A DNA stretch of 64,000 bases, from positions 186,001 through 250,000 of the forward strand of contig NZ_WHUG01000005.1 of assembly GCF_009380215.1 (NCBI RefSeq). The letters run 5' to 3'. The first letter of the stretch is position 1, and each line of letters opens with the position of its first letter. Shown piece by piece: positions 46,776 through 55,640 of this stretch. This stretch comes from Rugamonas aquatica. Its GTDB lineage: Bacteria; Pseudomonadota; Gammaproteobacteria; Burkholderiales; Burkholderiaceae_D. The notes beneath the pieces are model-generated. The model did not search any database, was not told the DNA's origin, and worked only from the letters and a program-made list of their open reading frames with translations. A program made the translations under genes and the position numbers.

Positions 46776-47159
46776 TCACTCCCAAGTCACGTTGCTGATG
46801 CCTGCTTCTTCCGTCAATACATTGCGTAGCGTATCCAACAGTGGTTGCGCACCTTCGGCTGGGGCCTTGTTACGCCCGAACATACTTTTTGCTTTCGGTT
46901 CAAGGTAACACCGCCACTTGTTCTGTACACCTTCCCTGTTGGCACAACACAACCAGTATTCGTAGTCATCTTCAGTGCGGTACTCGATGAACCAGCCCCA
47001 GTCTTCGCGCTGTGGATATGACGTCATCATGCCCCGCTGTGCAAGCTGTCGAGACAGCCAAAAGGCTAGCTCAGCTCCGTACACTGTCGGATTCACTTGG
47101 GCTGCATCAGGCAGAAATGGGATAAATATATTCGACTCAAAGTCGACGCTGGTTTGCAT
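46776..47159 (-). CDS. Small hypothetical protein
   Basis: 127 aa from ATG 47159 (a TTG seven codons earlier is possible; neither has a clear ribosome site). FESNIFIPFLPDAAQVNPTVYGAELAFWLSRQLAQRGM and a Trp/Tyr-rich centre (DWGWFIEYRTEDDYEYWLCC) suggest a compact soluble protein, similar in style to small immunity-like proteins, but no family is recognised. It lies in the accessory stretch with the antitoxin gene. Confidence 0.6.
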   Translation of the reverse strand: MQTSVDFESNIFIPFLPDAAQVNPTVYGAELAFWLSRQLAQRGMMTSYPQREDWGWFIEYRTEDDYEYWLCCANREGVQNKWRCYLEPKAKSMFGRNKAPAEGAQPLLDTLRNVLTEEAGISNVTWE

Positions 47160-47244
47160 GGGATTTATGTCGGTATTCAAAAGTGATTAACGAAGAAGCA
47201 AAGCGTCCGCGCCTGGCCGGCAGCCAACGATAAAGACGCTAACG

Positions 47245-47544
47245 TCATGCCGGCTGAACCACCAGCCGCACGTCAAATGCCACGCATACACGGATAATGG
47301 TGTCGAACCTTGGAGCACCGCCAGGACGTAAGGCCTTGTACAAAGCCTCTCTGGTGATGCCTGCCGCTTCGGCAATTTCGGCCATACCATGTGCGCGGGC
47401 TACGTCACCTAACGCCGCTGTCAGCAAACCAGCATCGTGAGCTTCCAATACATCCGTAAGGTACGCCGCAATCGTTACTGCGTTGTTCAGATGAGGAGCA
47501 GCATCGAACGCGGGTAGTTCAGCGGCGCGGATACATTTTCTCAC
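47245..47544 (-). CDS. Orphan addiction-module antidote (HigA/TIGR02684-like)
   Basis: 99 aa. GTG start at 47544 with a strong AAGGAGG ribosome site. AAELPAFDAAPHLNNAVTIAAYLTDVLEAHDAGLLTAALGDVARAHGMAEIAEAAGITREALYKAL is the pattern of the helix-turn-helix antidote that follows a RelE-like killer protein. No toxin gene lies upstream, where it normally would; instead there is a GGDEF fragment. The module is therefore incomplete. Confidence 0.8.
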   Translation of the reverse strand: MRKCIRAAELPAFDAAPHLNNAVTIAAYLTDVLEAHDAGLLTAALGDVARAHGMAEIAEAAGITREALYKALRPGGAPRFDTIIRVCVAFDVRLVVQPA

Positions 47545-47615
47545 CGTAACCTCCTTCAGCGAGCGCTTTCGTTCGGTCAGCGACAGCTTATCTGTAATCA
47601 GTCGACCACACAATC

Positions 47616-47756
47616 TCAGGCATCCAGCTCGGCGCGATTGCGGCTCAATTGCTTGGCGCGGTAGAGCGCGGCGTCGGCTGCGCGCAGCAGTTGTTCGGCC
47701 GATTCGCCGGCCTTGGGTGTCCATGCGGCCACGCCGATGCTGGACGGGATCGTCAT
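47616..47756 (-). pseudogene. GGDEF-domain tail fused to a copied start region
   Basis: A 46-codon frame begins MTIPS, as in the glycosylase-like gene (MTIPT), and then changes to SIGVAAWTPKAG...EQLLRAADAALYRAKQLSRNR, the conserved C-terminal end of diguanylate cyclase domains. The GGDEF catalytic loop is missing. It is a remnant of a cyclase gene joined in frame to a duplicated leader. Cyclase activity is impossible; expression as a peptide is open. Confidence 0.72.
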
Positions 47757-47801
47757 GAGAGAAAGCTTTTTTTGGGGGGGGAAAGGCGAGATTGTATCGC
47801 C
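47746..47801. repeat. Leader segment shared with 43298-43347 (copy B) with expanded T7G8 tract
   Basis: It has the same cores as copy A, but the tract between them is T7 (47767-47773) followed by G8 (47774-47781) instead of T4G4, and one G is lost before AAAGC. Long homopolymers next to a start codon are prone to slippage. Confidence 0.8.
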
Positions 47802-47827
47802 TATCCCCTTTTTGCCTACAAGCTGAA

Positions 47828-49162
47828 TTATTCGCCGTCGAGCCAGCCGCCGCTGAAGCCGGCGTTCCGCAATCCATTGCGCAGGTAGGTGTTACGGCGC
47901 AGCAGGCTCCAGGGAAAATCGTTTAGATGGTTTTCCACCATGATGACGGTCGGCCCTTCGTTGATGCCGAAATGGTAGGGTGACACCCAGCGCCTGCAGC
48001 CGCTTTCGCGCAGATGGAAAATCGTCGAGAACGACGCTTTGAAACCGTAGGGATTGGCCTCGCATAATTGCAGTCCCTGAAAATACGCGATGCTGGGCAG
48101 GGCAAGCTCCGGCGCGAACGGCAGCGAGGCCGCCACTGCCCACGGCGCCACAGTCCCGTCGTCGGGACCGTAAGGAGCGCCTCGTCCCACGTAATCGTAG
48201 AACTTGCGCTGCACGCCGTCAATCTTGCGGGTGGCCGGGCCGGGACCATCGCTGGCCGTGATGCCCCAGCACAGCGCGCCGTAATCCGGAAAGCCGAGCG
48301 GGTTCTCGATCGCGTAGCGCTGCTGGACGTAGACCGCGCGGCGGCTGTTTTCGAAATAGTCGAGATCGTGCTCACGCATGAAGTCGTCGCGGATGCCGCG
48401 CAGGTCCAGCCAGATGTGCGACATCTGGTGGATGAACAACGGCCCCGCGTACAGATAATCGATGCCATACACCGTTTTCCATTCATACGTACTGGCCCAG
48501 GCGTCGTAGCTTTCGCGCCCGATGGCGAAGATGGGAGATCCCAGCGCCAGCACGTAAAGTATCAGCGCTTCGTCGTAGCCTTCCCAGTGCCAGCGCAGAA
48601 AACCGGTCTCCGGCTTCCAACCGTGACACAGCAGCGCCTTGCGCCGGCGCATCCATTGCCAGTCCACCCGCCGGTACAGCATGTGCGCCAGTTCGCGGAT
48701 CTCACGCTCATCCGCCGACTCGCCGCCGAAGTATTCGGCCGCCGTCAACATGCCGGCGATCAGCAGCGCAGTGTCGATGCTGGACAGCTCACACTTCCAG
48801 GCCCGCGCACCGCTCTCCATGTCGAGGAAATGATAGTAGAAACCCTTGTAGCCGGTGGCGCCGGGCGCGTCGCTTTGCTCGCTGCCGGCAAAGAAGCGCA
48901 GGGTTGTCAGCGTGCGCAGCACAGCCTCGCTGCGCGGCATGCAGCCCCGTTCGACGCCTATCGTATAGGCGGTCAGCGCCATGCCGACGGCGGCGATGCT
49001 GGCCGGCCAGCCCGGTTCGGTCTTGTCGCGTATCAGGCCGTTGGCTGGGTTGATTTCGTGAACGAAGTAATCGAATGAATCCTTCTGCATTTCGGTCAAC
49101 AGCTTCAGCGCCGCCGCATCGATAGTACTGGGGCGACGCTCAACAGGCGGCATAGTGGTCAT
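47828..49162 (-). CDS. GH144-like / glycoamylase-domain protein (probable beta-1,2-glucanase)
   Basis: 444 aa from ATG 49162; longer in-frame starts lack a ribosome site. DSFDYFVHEINPANGLIRDKT, AAVGMALTAY, WEGYDEALILYVLALGSP, FIHQMSHIWLDLRGI and YGFKASFSTIFHL are hallmarks of the alpha/alpha-barrel glycoamylase domain (PF10091), shared by GH144 endo-beta-1,2-glucanases and cyclic glucan synthase. No signal peptide is evident. The substrate is likely a beta-1,2-glucan or periplasmic glucan; this is inference from family. Confidence 0.75.
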   Translation of the reverse strand: MTTMPPVERRPSTIDAAALKLLTEMQKDSFDYFVHEINPANGLIRDKTEPGWPASIAAVGMALTAYTIGVERGCMPRSEAVLRTLTTLRFFAGSEQSDAPGATGYKGFYYHFLDMESGARAWKCELSSIDTALLIAGMLTAAEYFGGESADEREIRELAHMLYRRVDWQWMRRRKALLCHGWKPETGFLRWHWEGYDEALILYVLALGSPIFAIGRESYDAWASTYEWKTVYGIDYLYAGPLFIHQMSHIWLDLRGIRDDFMREHDLDYFENSRRAVYVQQRYAIENPLGFPDYGALCWGITASDGPGPATRKIDGVQRKFYDYVGRGAPYGPDDGTVAPWAVAASLPFAPELALPSIAYFQGLQLCEANPYGFKASFSTIFHLRESGCRRWVSPYHFGINEGPTVIMVENHLNDFPWSLLRRNTYLRNGLRNAGFSGGWLDGE

Positions 49163-49220
49163 AGCGAGCCCGACAGATAAAAACCTCATGCTGTCACAAG
49201 GATACGCCTGCGTATGTGCA

Positions 49221-49385
49221 TCAACGTACGAATGGGGAGATCTGCTGCGCGGGATCTTCGAGCACATCCAGGTGCGAGATCAGCACCAGCATGTCGCGCG
49301 GGAGCGCGCTCGCATCAACATGCGACTGCAATTCAACTTGCAGCGATTGAAATTTTCTAGCACTATTTGCTAACCTTCCTGTCAA
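49221..49385 (-). other. Possible small gene or gene remnant
   Basis: A 54-codon frame (TTG start) ends QSHVDASALPRDMLVLISHL...ISPFVR and has coding-like third-position GC, but no ribosome site and no recognised family. It lies in the 255-base gap before the ABC exporter operon, where promoter elements must also reside. Confidence 0.2.
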
Positions 49386-49417
49386 CTTATGTGCAACCCA
49401 AACCCTGCGAGGCTTTT

Positions 49418-50638
49418 GTGGCGACTCCCGACATCTCCCGGCTGAAAATCGAGCGCGGCGCGACTCCCCAGGTACCGGGCCAGCGCTCCAAGCGCCGCCG
49501 CTGGATCAAGATCGCGCTGGTGGTGATCGTCGCCGGCATCGGCGGCAAGGTCGCCATGGGCCAGTTCAGCGGCAAGACCAGCGTGGACACCGTCACCGTC
49601 GCGCAGACCTGGCCGTCGCAAAGCTACACCCTGCTCAACGCCACCGGCTATGTGGTGGCGCAGCGCAAGGCGGCGTTGTCGTCCAAGGCCACCGGCCGGC
49701 TGGAGTGGCTGGGCGTACTCGAAGGCAGCAAGGTCAAGAAGGACGAGGTGATCGCGCGGCTGGAAAACCGCGATGTCAGCGCCACGCTGGGCCAGGCGCA
49801 GGCCAACGTCAAGGTCGCGCAAGCCAATCTGGAACAGGGCCAGGCCGAACTGCTCGACGCCCAGGCCAACTTCAAGCGCACGGCCGAACTGCTGAACCAG
49901 AAATTCATCACCGCCTCTGCCTACGACACCGCGCAGGCGAGGCTGACCAAGGCCAAGGCCAACATCTCGGGCTACAACGCCGCCATCGCCGCCGCCAGGG
50001 CCAACGCGCAGGCGGCCCAGGTGGCGCTGGACCAGACCGTGATCCGCGCCCCGTTCGACGGCGTGATCCTGACCAAGAACGCCAACGTCGGCGACAACAT
50101 CACGCCCTTCTCCTCCGCCGCCGACAGCAAGGGCGCGGTCGTCACCATCGCCGACATGGATACGCTTGAAGTGGAAGCCGATGTCTCCGAGTCCAACCTG
50201 AGCAAAATCCGCGTCGACCAGCCGACCGAAATCCTGCTCGACGCCTTCCCCGAGCTGCACCTGGCAGGCACCGTCTCGCGCATGGTGCCGACCATGGACC
50301 GCAGCAAGGCGACCTTGCTGGTCAAGGTGCGCTTTGGCGACCGCGATCAGCGCGTGCTGCCGGACATGAGCGCCAAGGTGGCCTTCCTGTCCAAGGCGGT
50401 GCCGCCGGAGGACCGGCAGGCCGTGACCGCCGTCCAGGCGGCCGCCATCGTCACGCGCGACGGCAAGCCGGTAGTGTTCCTGCTCGACGGCGACAAGGTC
50501 AAACAGGTCGCCGTCACGCAGGGCCGCAAGATCGGCGAGCTCACCGAAGTCAAAGGCGTCAAGCCCGGCGACAAGGTGGTGCTGGCGCCGGACGCCAAGC
50601 TGCACGACGGCGCCCCGGTCAGCGTGGCGAAGAAATGA
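49418..50638 (+). CDS. Periplasmic adaptor (HlyD/MFP) of an ABC efflux system
   Basis: 406 aa from a GTG at 49418 (GAGG five bases upstream); the ATG/TTG options further upstream give an unlikely N-terminus. One N-terminal membrane helix (IKIALVVIVAGIGGKVAMG) anchors it. Then follow a lipoyl half-motif (SSKATGRLEWLGVLEGSKVKKDEVIARL), a long coiled-coil hairpin (about 130-215) and VIRAPFDGVILTKNANVGD. It links the inner-membrane ABC permease to an outer-membrane channel. No TolC-like gene is in the operon. Confidence 0.88.
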   Translation: MATPDISRLKIERGATPQVPGQRSKRRRWIKIALVVIVAGIGGKVAMGQFSGKTSVDTVTVAQTWPSQSYTLLNATGYVVAQRKAALSSKATGRLEWLGVLEGSKVKKDEVIARLENRDVSATLGQAQANVKVAQANLEQGQAELLDAQANFKRTAELLNQKFITASAYDTAQARLTKAKANISGYNAAIAAARANAQAAQVALDQTVIRAPFDGVILTKNANVGDNITPFSSAADSKGAVVTIADMDTLEVEADVSESNLSKIRVDQPTEILLDAFPELHLAGTVSRMVPTMDRSKATLLVKVRFGDRDQRVLPDMSAKVAFLSKAVPPEDRQAVTAVQAAAIVTRDGKPVVFLLDGDKVKQVAVTQGRKIGELTEVKGVKPGDKVVLAPDAKLHDGAPVSVAKK

Positions 50639-50639
50639 C

Positions 50640-51338
50640 ATGAGTGATCCTCTGGTACTGATAGAACACCTGGTCAAGTCCTACCGCCGTGGCGACCAGG
50701 TGGTGGAGGTGCTGCGCGATATCAGCCTGGCGATACCGGCCGGCGACTTCACCGCGCTGATGGGGCCTTCCGGCTCCGGCAAGAGCACGCTGCTCAACCT
50801 GATCGCCGGCATCGACAAGCCGGATCGCGGCGTGCTGCGCATCGCCGGCCTCGATATCGCCGGCATGGGCGAGACTGACCTGGCGCAATGGCGCGCCGCC
50901 AACGTCGGTTTCATCTTCCAGTTCTATAACCTGATGCCGGTACTGTCGGCATTCGAGAACGTCGAACTGCCGCTGCTGCTCACGCCCCTGTCGCGGCGCG
51001 AACGGCGCGAGCGCGTCGAGCTGACGCTGGAGATGGTCAACCTTGCCGACCGCATGGACCACACGCCGAACGAACTGTCCGGCGGACAGCAGCAGCGCGT
51101 GGCCATCGCCCGCGCCATCGTCACCGATCCGACGATCATCGTGGCCGACGAACCCACCGGCGACCTGGATCGCAACTCGGCTTCCGAGATTCTGGCCTTG
51201 CTGCAGCAACTGAACCAGCAACTGGGCAAGACCATCATCATGGTGACGCACGACGCCCACGCGGCGGCGCAGGCGCGCACCATGATCCATCTCGAAAAGG
51301 GCGAACTGCTCGACGGCCTGCCGGCCGTACACGCCTGA
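50640..51338 (+). CDS. MacB/LolD-type ABC transporter ATP-binding protein
   Basis: 232 aa. Walker A GPSGSGKST, signature LSGGQQQR and Walker B IIVADEPTGDLD are intact. It starts one base after the adaptor gene. It powers the two FtsX-type permeases downstream in mechanotransmission-style export. Confidence 0.94.
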   Translation: MSDPLVLIEHLVKSYRRGDQVVEVLRDISLAIPAGDFTALMGPSGSGKSTLLNLIAGIDKPDRGVLRIAGLDIAGMGETDLAQWRAANVGFIFQFYNLMPVLSAFENVELPLLLTPLSRRERRERVELTLEMVNLADRMDHTPNELSGGQQQRVAIARAIVTDPTIIVADEPTGDLDRNSASEILALLQQLNQQLGKTIIMVTHDAHAAAQARTMIHLEKGELLDGLPAVHA

Positions 51339-51351
51339 CGCCACCAACGCC

Positions 51352-52509
51352 ATGTACACGCTGCGGCTGATCTTCAAGAACACCATGCGCCACAAGCTGC
51401 GCACCTCGCTGACCATCCTCGGCCTGGTGGTGGCGATCTTTTCCTTCGGCCTGCTGCAAACGGTGGTGGACGCGTGGTACGCCGGCGCCGAGGGAGCATC
51501 CAACACCACGCTCGTCACGCGCAACAAGACTTCGCTGGTGTTCCCGCTGCCGCTGTCCTACCAGGCGCGCATCCGCGCGGTGCCCGGCGTATCCGGCGTC
51601 GGCTTCGCCAACTGGTTCCAGGGCACGTACAAGGATCCGAAGAACTTCTTCGCGCAGTTCGCCATCTCCGGCGAGACCTACCTGAACATCTACCCCGACT
51701 ACCTGCTGCCGCCCGACGAACGCGCCGCCTTCCTGCGCGACCGCAAGGGCTGCATCGTCGGCCGCAAGCTGGCCGACCAATACGGCTTCAAGGTCGGCGA
51801 CATCATTCCACTCAAGGGCACCATCTACCCCGGCAACTGGGAGCTGGTGGTGCGCGGCATCTACGACGGCAAGCAAAGCACCACCAACACCGCCACCCTG
51901 TTCTTCCACTGGGACTACGTCAACGAAACGATGAAGAAAGTCGCGGCGCGCCGCGCCAACCAGATTGGCGTGTACGTGGTGCAGATCGACCAGCCCGAGA
52001 ACGCCGCCGCAATTTCCTCCGCCGTCGACAAGGAGTTCGCCAACTCGCTGGCCGAGACGCTGACCGAAACCGAGAAGGCCTTCCAGCTGGGCTTTGTGTC
52101 GATGTCGGAGGCGATCGTGGTGGCGATCCGCGTGGTGTCATTCGTGGTCATCATCATTATCGCGGCGGTGATGGCCAACACCATGGCCATGAGCGCGCGC
52201 GAGCGGCTGGGAGAGTACGCCACGCTGAAGGCGCTGGGCTTCGGCCCCGGCTTCCTGGCGCTGATGATCTTCGGCGAATCGCTGCTGCTGTCGGCCTTCG
52301 GCGCGGCGATAGGCATCGTCATCCTGTTCCCGTTCGCCGCCTTCCTCGGCAAGGTGATGGGCACCATGTTCCCGGTGTTCGAAGTGTCGCAGCTGACGGT
52401 GATCCAGCAGGTGCTGGCGGCGCTGGCCATCGGCTCCGTGGCCGCCATCGCGCCCACCGTGCGCGCGGTGCGCATCAACATCGTCGACGGCTTGAGGAGC
52501 ATAGGTTGA
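51352..52509 (+). CDS. FtsX/MacB-type ABC permease, first subunit
   Basis: 385 aa with one N-terminal helix (LTILGLVVAIFSFGLLQTVVDA), a periplasmic domain of about 230 residues and three C-terminal helices; ARERLGEYATLKALGFGPGFLALM is the family's coupling-loop sequence. It ends in a TTGA overlap with the next permease, suggesting a heterodimer. Confidence 0.9.
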   Translation: MYTLRLIFKNTMRHKLRTSLTILGLVVAIFSFGLLQTVVDAWYAGAEGASNTTLVTRNKTSLVFPLPLSYQARIRAVPGVSGVGFANWFQGTYKDPKNFFAQFAISGETYLNIYPDYLLPPDERAAFLRDRKGCIVGRKLADQYGFKVGDIIPLKGTIYPGNWELVVRGIYDGKQSTTNTATLFFHWDYVNETMKKVAARRANQIGVYVVQIDQPENAAAISSAVDKEFANSLAETLTETEKAFQLGFVSMSEAIVVAIRVVSFVVIIIIAAVMANTMAMSARERLGEYATLKALGFGPGFLALMIFGESLLLSAFGAAIGIVILFPFAAFLGKVMGTMFPVFEVSQLTVIQQVLAALAIGSVAAIAPTVRAVRINIVDGLRSIG

Positions 52510-53672
52510 AGATCCCTCTTTCCTACGTCGCCCGCAACCTGTGGGCCCGCCGCCTGACCACCGCGTTGACCGGCGCCGGCCTGGCGCTGGTGGTGTTCGT
52601 GTTCGCCACGGTGCTGATGCTGGACGAAGGCCTGCGCAACACCATGGTGACGACCGGCGAATACGACAACGTGATCCTGATACGCCGCTCGGCCGACACC
52701 GAAGTCCAGAGCGGCGTCGATCGCACCCAGGCCAGCGTGGCCTCCAGCCACCCGGCCATCGCGCGCGGCGCCGACGGCCAGCCGCTGCTGTCGAAGGAAA
52801 CCGTGGTGCTCATCTCGCTCAACAAGCGAGGCTCGGCCAAGCCGTCCAACGTCATCATCCGCGGCATCTCGGAGCGCGGCATGATGCTGCGGCCGCAGGT
52901 CAAGCTGACGGCCGGCCGCATGTTCCGGCCAGGCGCATCCGAGATCATCGCCGGCGCCAGCATCGCGCGCCGGTTCGAAGGTGCGGGCATTGGCGAGACG
53001 CTGCGCTTCGGCCAGCGCGAATGGACCGTGGTCGGCCTGTTCGACGCCGGCAACAGCGGCTTCGATTCCGAGATCTGGGGCGACGCCGACCAGTTGATGC
53101 CGGCCTTCCGCCGCAACGCCTATTCGGCCATGGTGCTGCGGCTGGCCGGCACCTCGCTGTTCGACGGCTTCAAGAAGGACATCGAAAGCGACCCGCGCCT
53201 GACGCTGGACGCCAAGCGCGAACAGACCTTCTACTCCGACCAGTCGAAGGCGCTGTCCACCTTCATCAGCGTGCTGGGGCTGATCCTGTCGGTGATCTTC
53301 TCGATCGGCGCGATGATAGGCGCCACCATCACCATGTACGCCTCGGTCGCCAACCGCGTCGGCGAGATCGGCACCTTGCGCGCGCTGGGCTTCCAGCGCC
53401 GCAGCATCCTGGCCGCCTTCCTGGCCGAGTCCATGCTGCTGGCGGTGGCGGGCGGCGCGCTGGGCCTGGCCTGCGCCTCGCTGATGCAGTTCCTGTCCTT
53501 CTCGACCACTAATTTCCAGTCCTTCTCCGAGCTGGCCTTCGGCTTCCGGCTGACGCCCGCCATCGTGGTCAAAACGCTCATGTTTTCGCTGGCGATGGGC
53601 GTGGTCGGCGGCTTCCTGCCGGCGCTGCGCGCGGCCCGCATGAAAATCGTCGATGCACTGCGGGCAGCATGA
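52506..53672 (+). CDS. FtsX/MacB-type ABC permease, second subunit
   Basis: 388 aa. The start is a TTG at 52506 overlapping the previous stop, supported by GAGGAG seven bases upstream; there is no nearby ATG at the family's N-terminus (KIPLSYVARNLWARRLTTAL). The layout is the same as its partner, with NRVGEIGTLRALGFQRRSIL before the last helices. Together with the adaptor and ATPase it forms a MacAB-like exporter of unknown cargo. Confidence 0.9.
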   Translation: MKIPLSYVARNLWARRLTTALTGAGLALVVFVFATVLMLDEGLRNTMVTTGEYDNVILIRRSADTEVQSGVDRTQASVASSHPAIARGADGQPLLSKETVVLISLNKRGSAKPSNVIIRGISERGMMLRPQVKLTAGRMFRPGASEIIAGASIARRFEGAGIGETLRFGQREWTVVGLFDAGNSGFDSEIWGDADQLMPAFRRNAYSAMVLRLAGTSLFDGFKKDIESDPRLTLDAKREQTFYSDQSKALSTFISVLGLILSVIFSIGAMIGATITMYASVANRVGEIGTLRALGFQRRSILAAFLAESMLLAVAGGALGLACASLMQFLSFSTTNFQSFSELAFGFRLTPAIVVKTLMFSLAMGVVGGFLPALRAARMKIVDALRAA

Positions 53673-53791
53673 AAAAAACGCGGCCCGATATGTACCGGCC
53701 AAGCAACAGTAGCGAAAAGAAAGCGTGCTAGACTTGCCTGAATGCAAATTCCGCTGCCCATGCTATTTTGCCTTCGGATACGCCGCCGACC

Positions 53792-55504
53792 ATGCTGCCC
53801 CGGGACCGCCCACCTGCCCCGTCAACCGCCGCGCCGCGCCAGCTCTGGCACCGGTTGCTGTTGTGCTGCGCGTTGCTGATGCTGGCGCTGCCGGCGCCGT
53901 CGTGGGCGGCCAGGGAGCGCAAGGTGCTGGTGCTGTACTCGCTGGGCGCCGATTCGGCATCGGCCTGGCAACGCCTGATCCACAAGGGCCTGTCCTCCGA
54001 GCTGGCCGACAAGAACCTGACCTCGGCGCTGGGCATCTTCGAAGAGCGCTTCGACGCCGTGCGCGTCGGCGACGAGCAGGCGCAGGCCGGCATGGAGCAG
54101 TACCTGCGCACCAAGTACGCGCACATCCAGTTCGACGCCATCATCACCGAGAACTATGTGGCGGCCCGCTTCCTCAGCGAGCGCCCCGCCCTGTTCCGCG
54201 GCGTGCCGCGCCACTACATGAACCACGGACGCCTGAACTGGCAGCCTGCCGACGGCATCGCCTACCAGGTGCAGGCCGACTTCGGCCGCACCATCGGCAT
54301 CATCCCGCAGGTGGCGCCGGATGTGCGGCACGTGGTGGTGATCGGCGACAGCACGGAACGCATGCAGGAATCGGTGAACGGCGTGCGCCAGGTGGCCGGC
54401 AACTACGCCAGGCAGATGAGCTTTGAATACTGGGACCAGCTAAGCTACGCCGAGATCTTCCGCCAGGCGGCGCTGCTGCGGCCGGGCAGCGCCATCTTCC
54501 TGCTGCCCACCTATCACGACAGCACCGGTACGCGGCGCCGGCCGGTGGACATCGCGCGCCAGCTGGCGGCCACCACGCAGGTGCCGATCTTCACCAACTG
54601 GGAAGCCATCGTGGTGCCCGGCGTGGTCGGCGGCTACGTGGTCAGCGCAGAGCGCATCGGCCGCGCCATCGCCAAGATCCTGATGCAGCAGCAGCCTGAC
54701 ATCGCCGGCATCCCCGGCTACCTGTTCGACTACGGCGCGGTGCAGCGCTTCCACCTGCAGAATATTCCGCCGACGGCGCAGTGGGTCAACCGGCCGCAGA
54801 GCATATTCGAACAGTACCTGTGGCAGATCCTGGCCGGCGCCACGCTGATCGTGCTGGAAGGGATATTGATCTCGGCGCTGATCGTGGCGCTGCGCAGCCG
54901 CCGGCAGACGCTGCGCGCGCTGCACGATGAACGCAACCAGCTGGAAGCACGCGTACTTCAGCGCACGCTGGAGCTGATGGTGGCCAACACCAAACTCGAA
55001 CAGCTGGCCACCACCGACCCGCTGACCGGCATCGGCAACCGCCGCCGCATGACGGAGCAGATCAACAAGGAGCTGGAACGCAGCCGCCGTTTCAAGCATC
55101 CGCTGTCGCTGCTGATGGTCGACATCGACCACTTCAAGAACGTCAACGACATCTACGGCCACGAGGCGGGCGACCGCGCCATCGTGGCTGTGGCCCGGGC
55201 GCTGGCGGGCGGCATGCGCAATATCGACATGGCGTCGCGCTTCGGCGGCGAGGAGTTCGTGCTGCTGATGCCGGAGACCGATGTCGATGTCGCCAGCGGC
55301 GCTGCCGAGCGGCTGCGCACCGATGTCGCGGCGCTGTGCATCGACGGCGACAACGGCGAGCAGATCAAGCTCACCGTCAGCATCGGCGTGGCGGCATCGC
55401 TGCCGGAGGGGCCGCCGGACAGCGCCTCCTCGCTGATCTCGCGGGCCGACAAGGCGCTGTACCAGGCCAAGCACGAAGGCCGCGACCGGGTCGTCAGCGC
55501 CTGA
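53792..55504 (+). CDS. Membrane diguanylate cyclase with periplasmic ABC-substrate-binding-like sensor
   Basis: 570 aa from ATG 53792; a TTG eight codons earlier is the alternative, and neither has a ribosome site. A signal/anchor (LWHRLLLCCALLMLALPAPSWA) leads to a periplasmic ABC_sub_bind-type domain (RKVLVLYSLGADSASAWQRL ... GGYVVSAERIGRAIAKIL). A helix (about 350-375) and a short coiled coil link it to a GGDEF domain: GGEEF at 485-489 with inhibitory site RNID at 476-479. It makes c-di-GMP in response to a periplasmic ligand and is product-inhibited. Confidence 0.9.
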   Translation: MLPRDRPPAPSTAAPRQLWHRLLLCCALLMLALPAPSWAARERKVLVLYSLGADSASAWQRLIHKGLSSELADKNLTSALGIFEERFDAVRVGDEQAQAGMEQYLRTKYAHIQFDAIITENYVAARFLSERPALFRGVPRHYMNHGRLNWQPADGIAYQVQADFGRTIGIIPQVAPDVRHVVVIGDSTERMQESVNGVRQVAGNYARQMSFEYWDQLSYAEIFRQAALLRPGSAIFLLPTYHDSTGTRRRPVDIARQLAATTQVPIFTNWEAIVVPGVVGGYVVSAERIGRAIAKILMQQQPDIAGIPGYLFDYGAVQRFHLQNIPPTAQWVNRPQSIFEQYLWQILAGATLIVLEGILISALIVALRSRRQTLRALHDERNQLEARVLQRTLELMVANTKLEQLATTDPLTGIGNRRRMTEQINKELERSRRFKHPLSLLMVDIDHFKNVNDIYGHEAGDRAIVAVARALAGGMRNIDMASRFGGEEFVLLMPETDVDVASGAAERLRTDVAALCIDGDNGEQIKLTVSIGVAASLPEGPPDSASSLISRADKALYQAKHEGRDRVVSA

Positions 55505-55547
55505 TTCGGCGATTCGCTCGGCATTCGCCGGCGACACAACTTAAATA

Positions 55548-55593
55548 CGAATCATTATCATTTGTATTGACATTACTCTTTGTGAAAGATAAG
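55548..55593 (+). promoter_or_regulatory. Fur box and promoter of the siderophore operon
   Basis: CGAATCATTATCATTTGTA (55548-55566) fits the Fur consensus on either strand. It directly adjoins a perfect -35 TTGACA (55567-55572), with GATAAG (55588-55593) as a possible -10. Iron-bound Fur would block the -35. Confidence 0.75.
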
Positions 55594-55640
55594 CTGGCGG
55601 CATAGCATTTAAGACAAGCTTTCAATTTTAAGACGCCGCC

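Noticed and set aside
46776..47159. This small gene as the toxin of the neighbouring antitoxin
   Set aside because: It is downstream rather than upstream, 85 bases away, and shows no RelE/HigB-type sequence.
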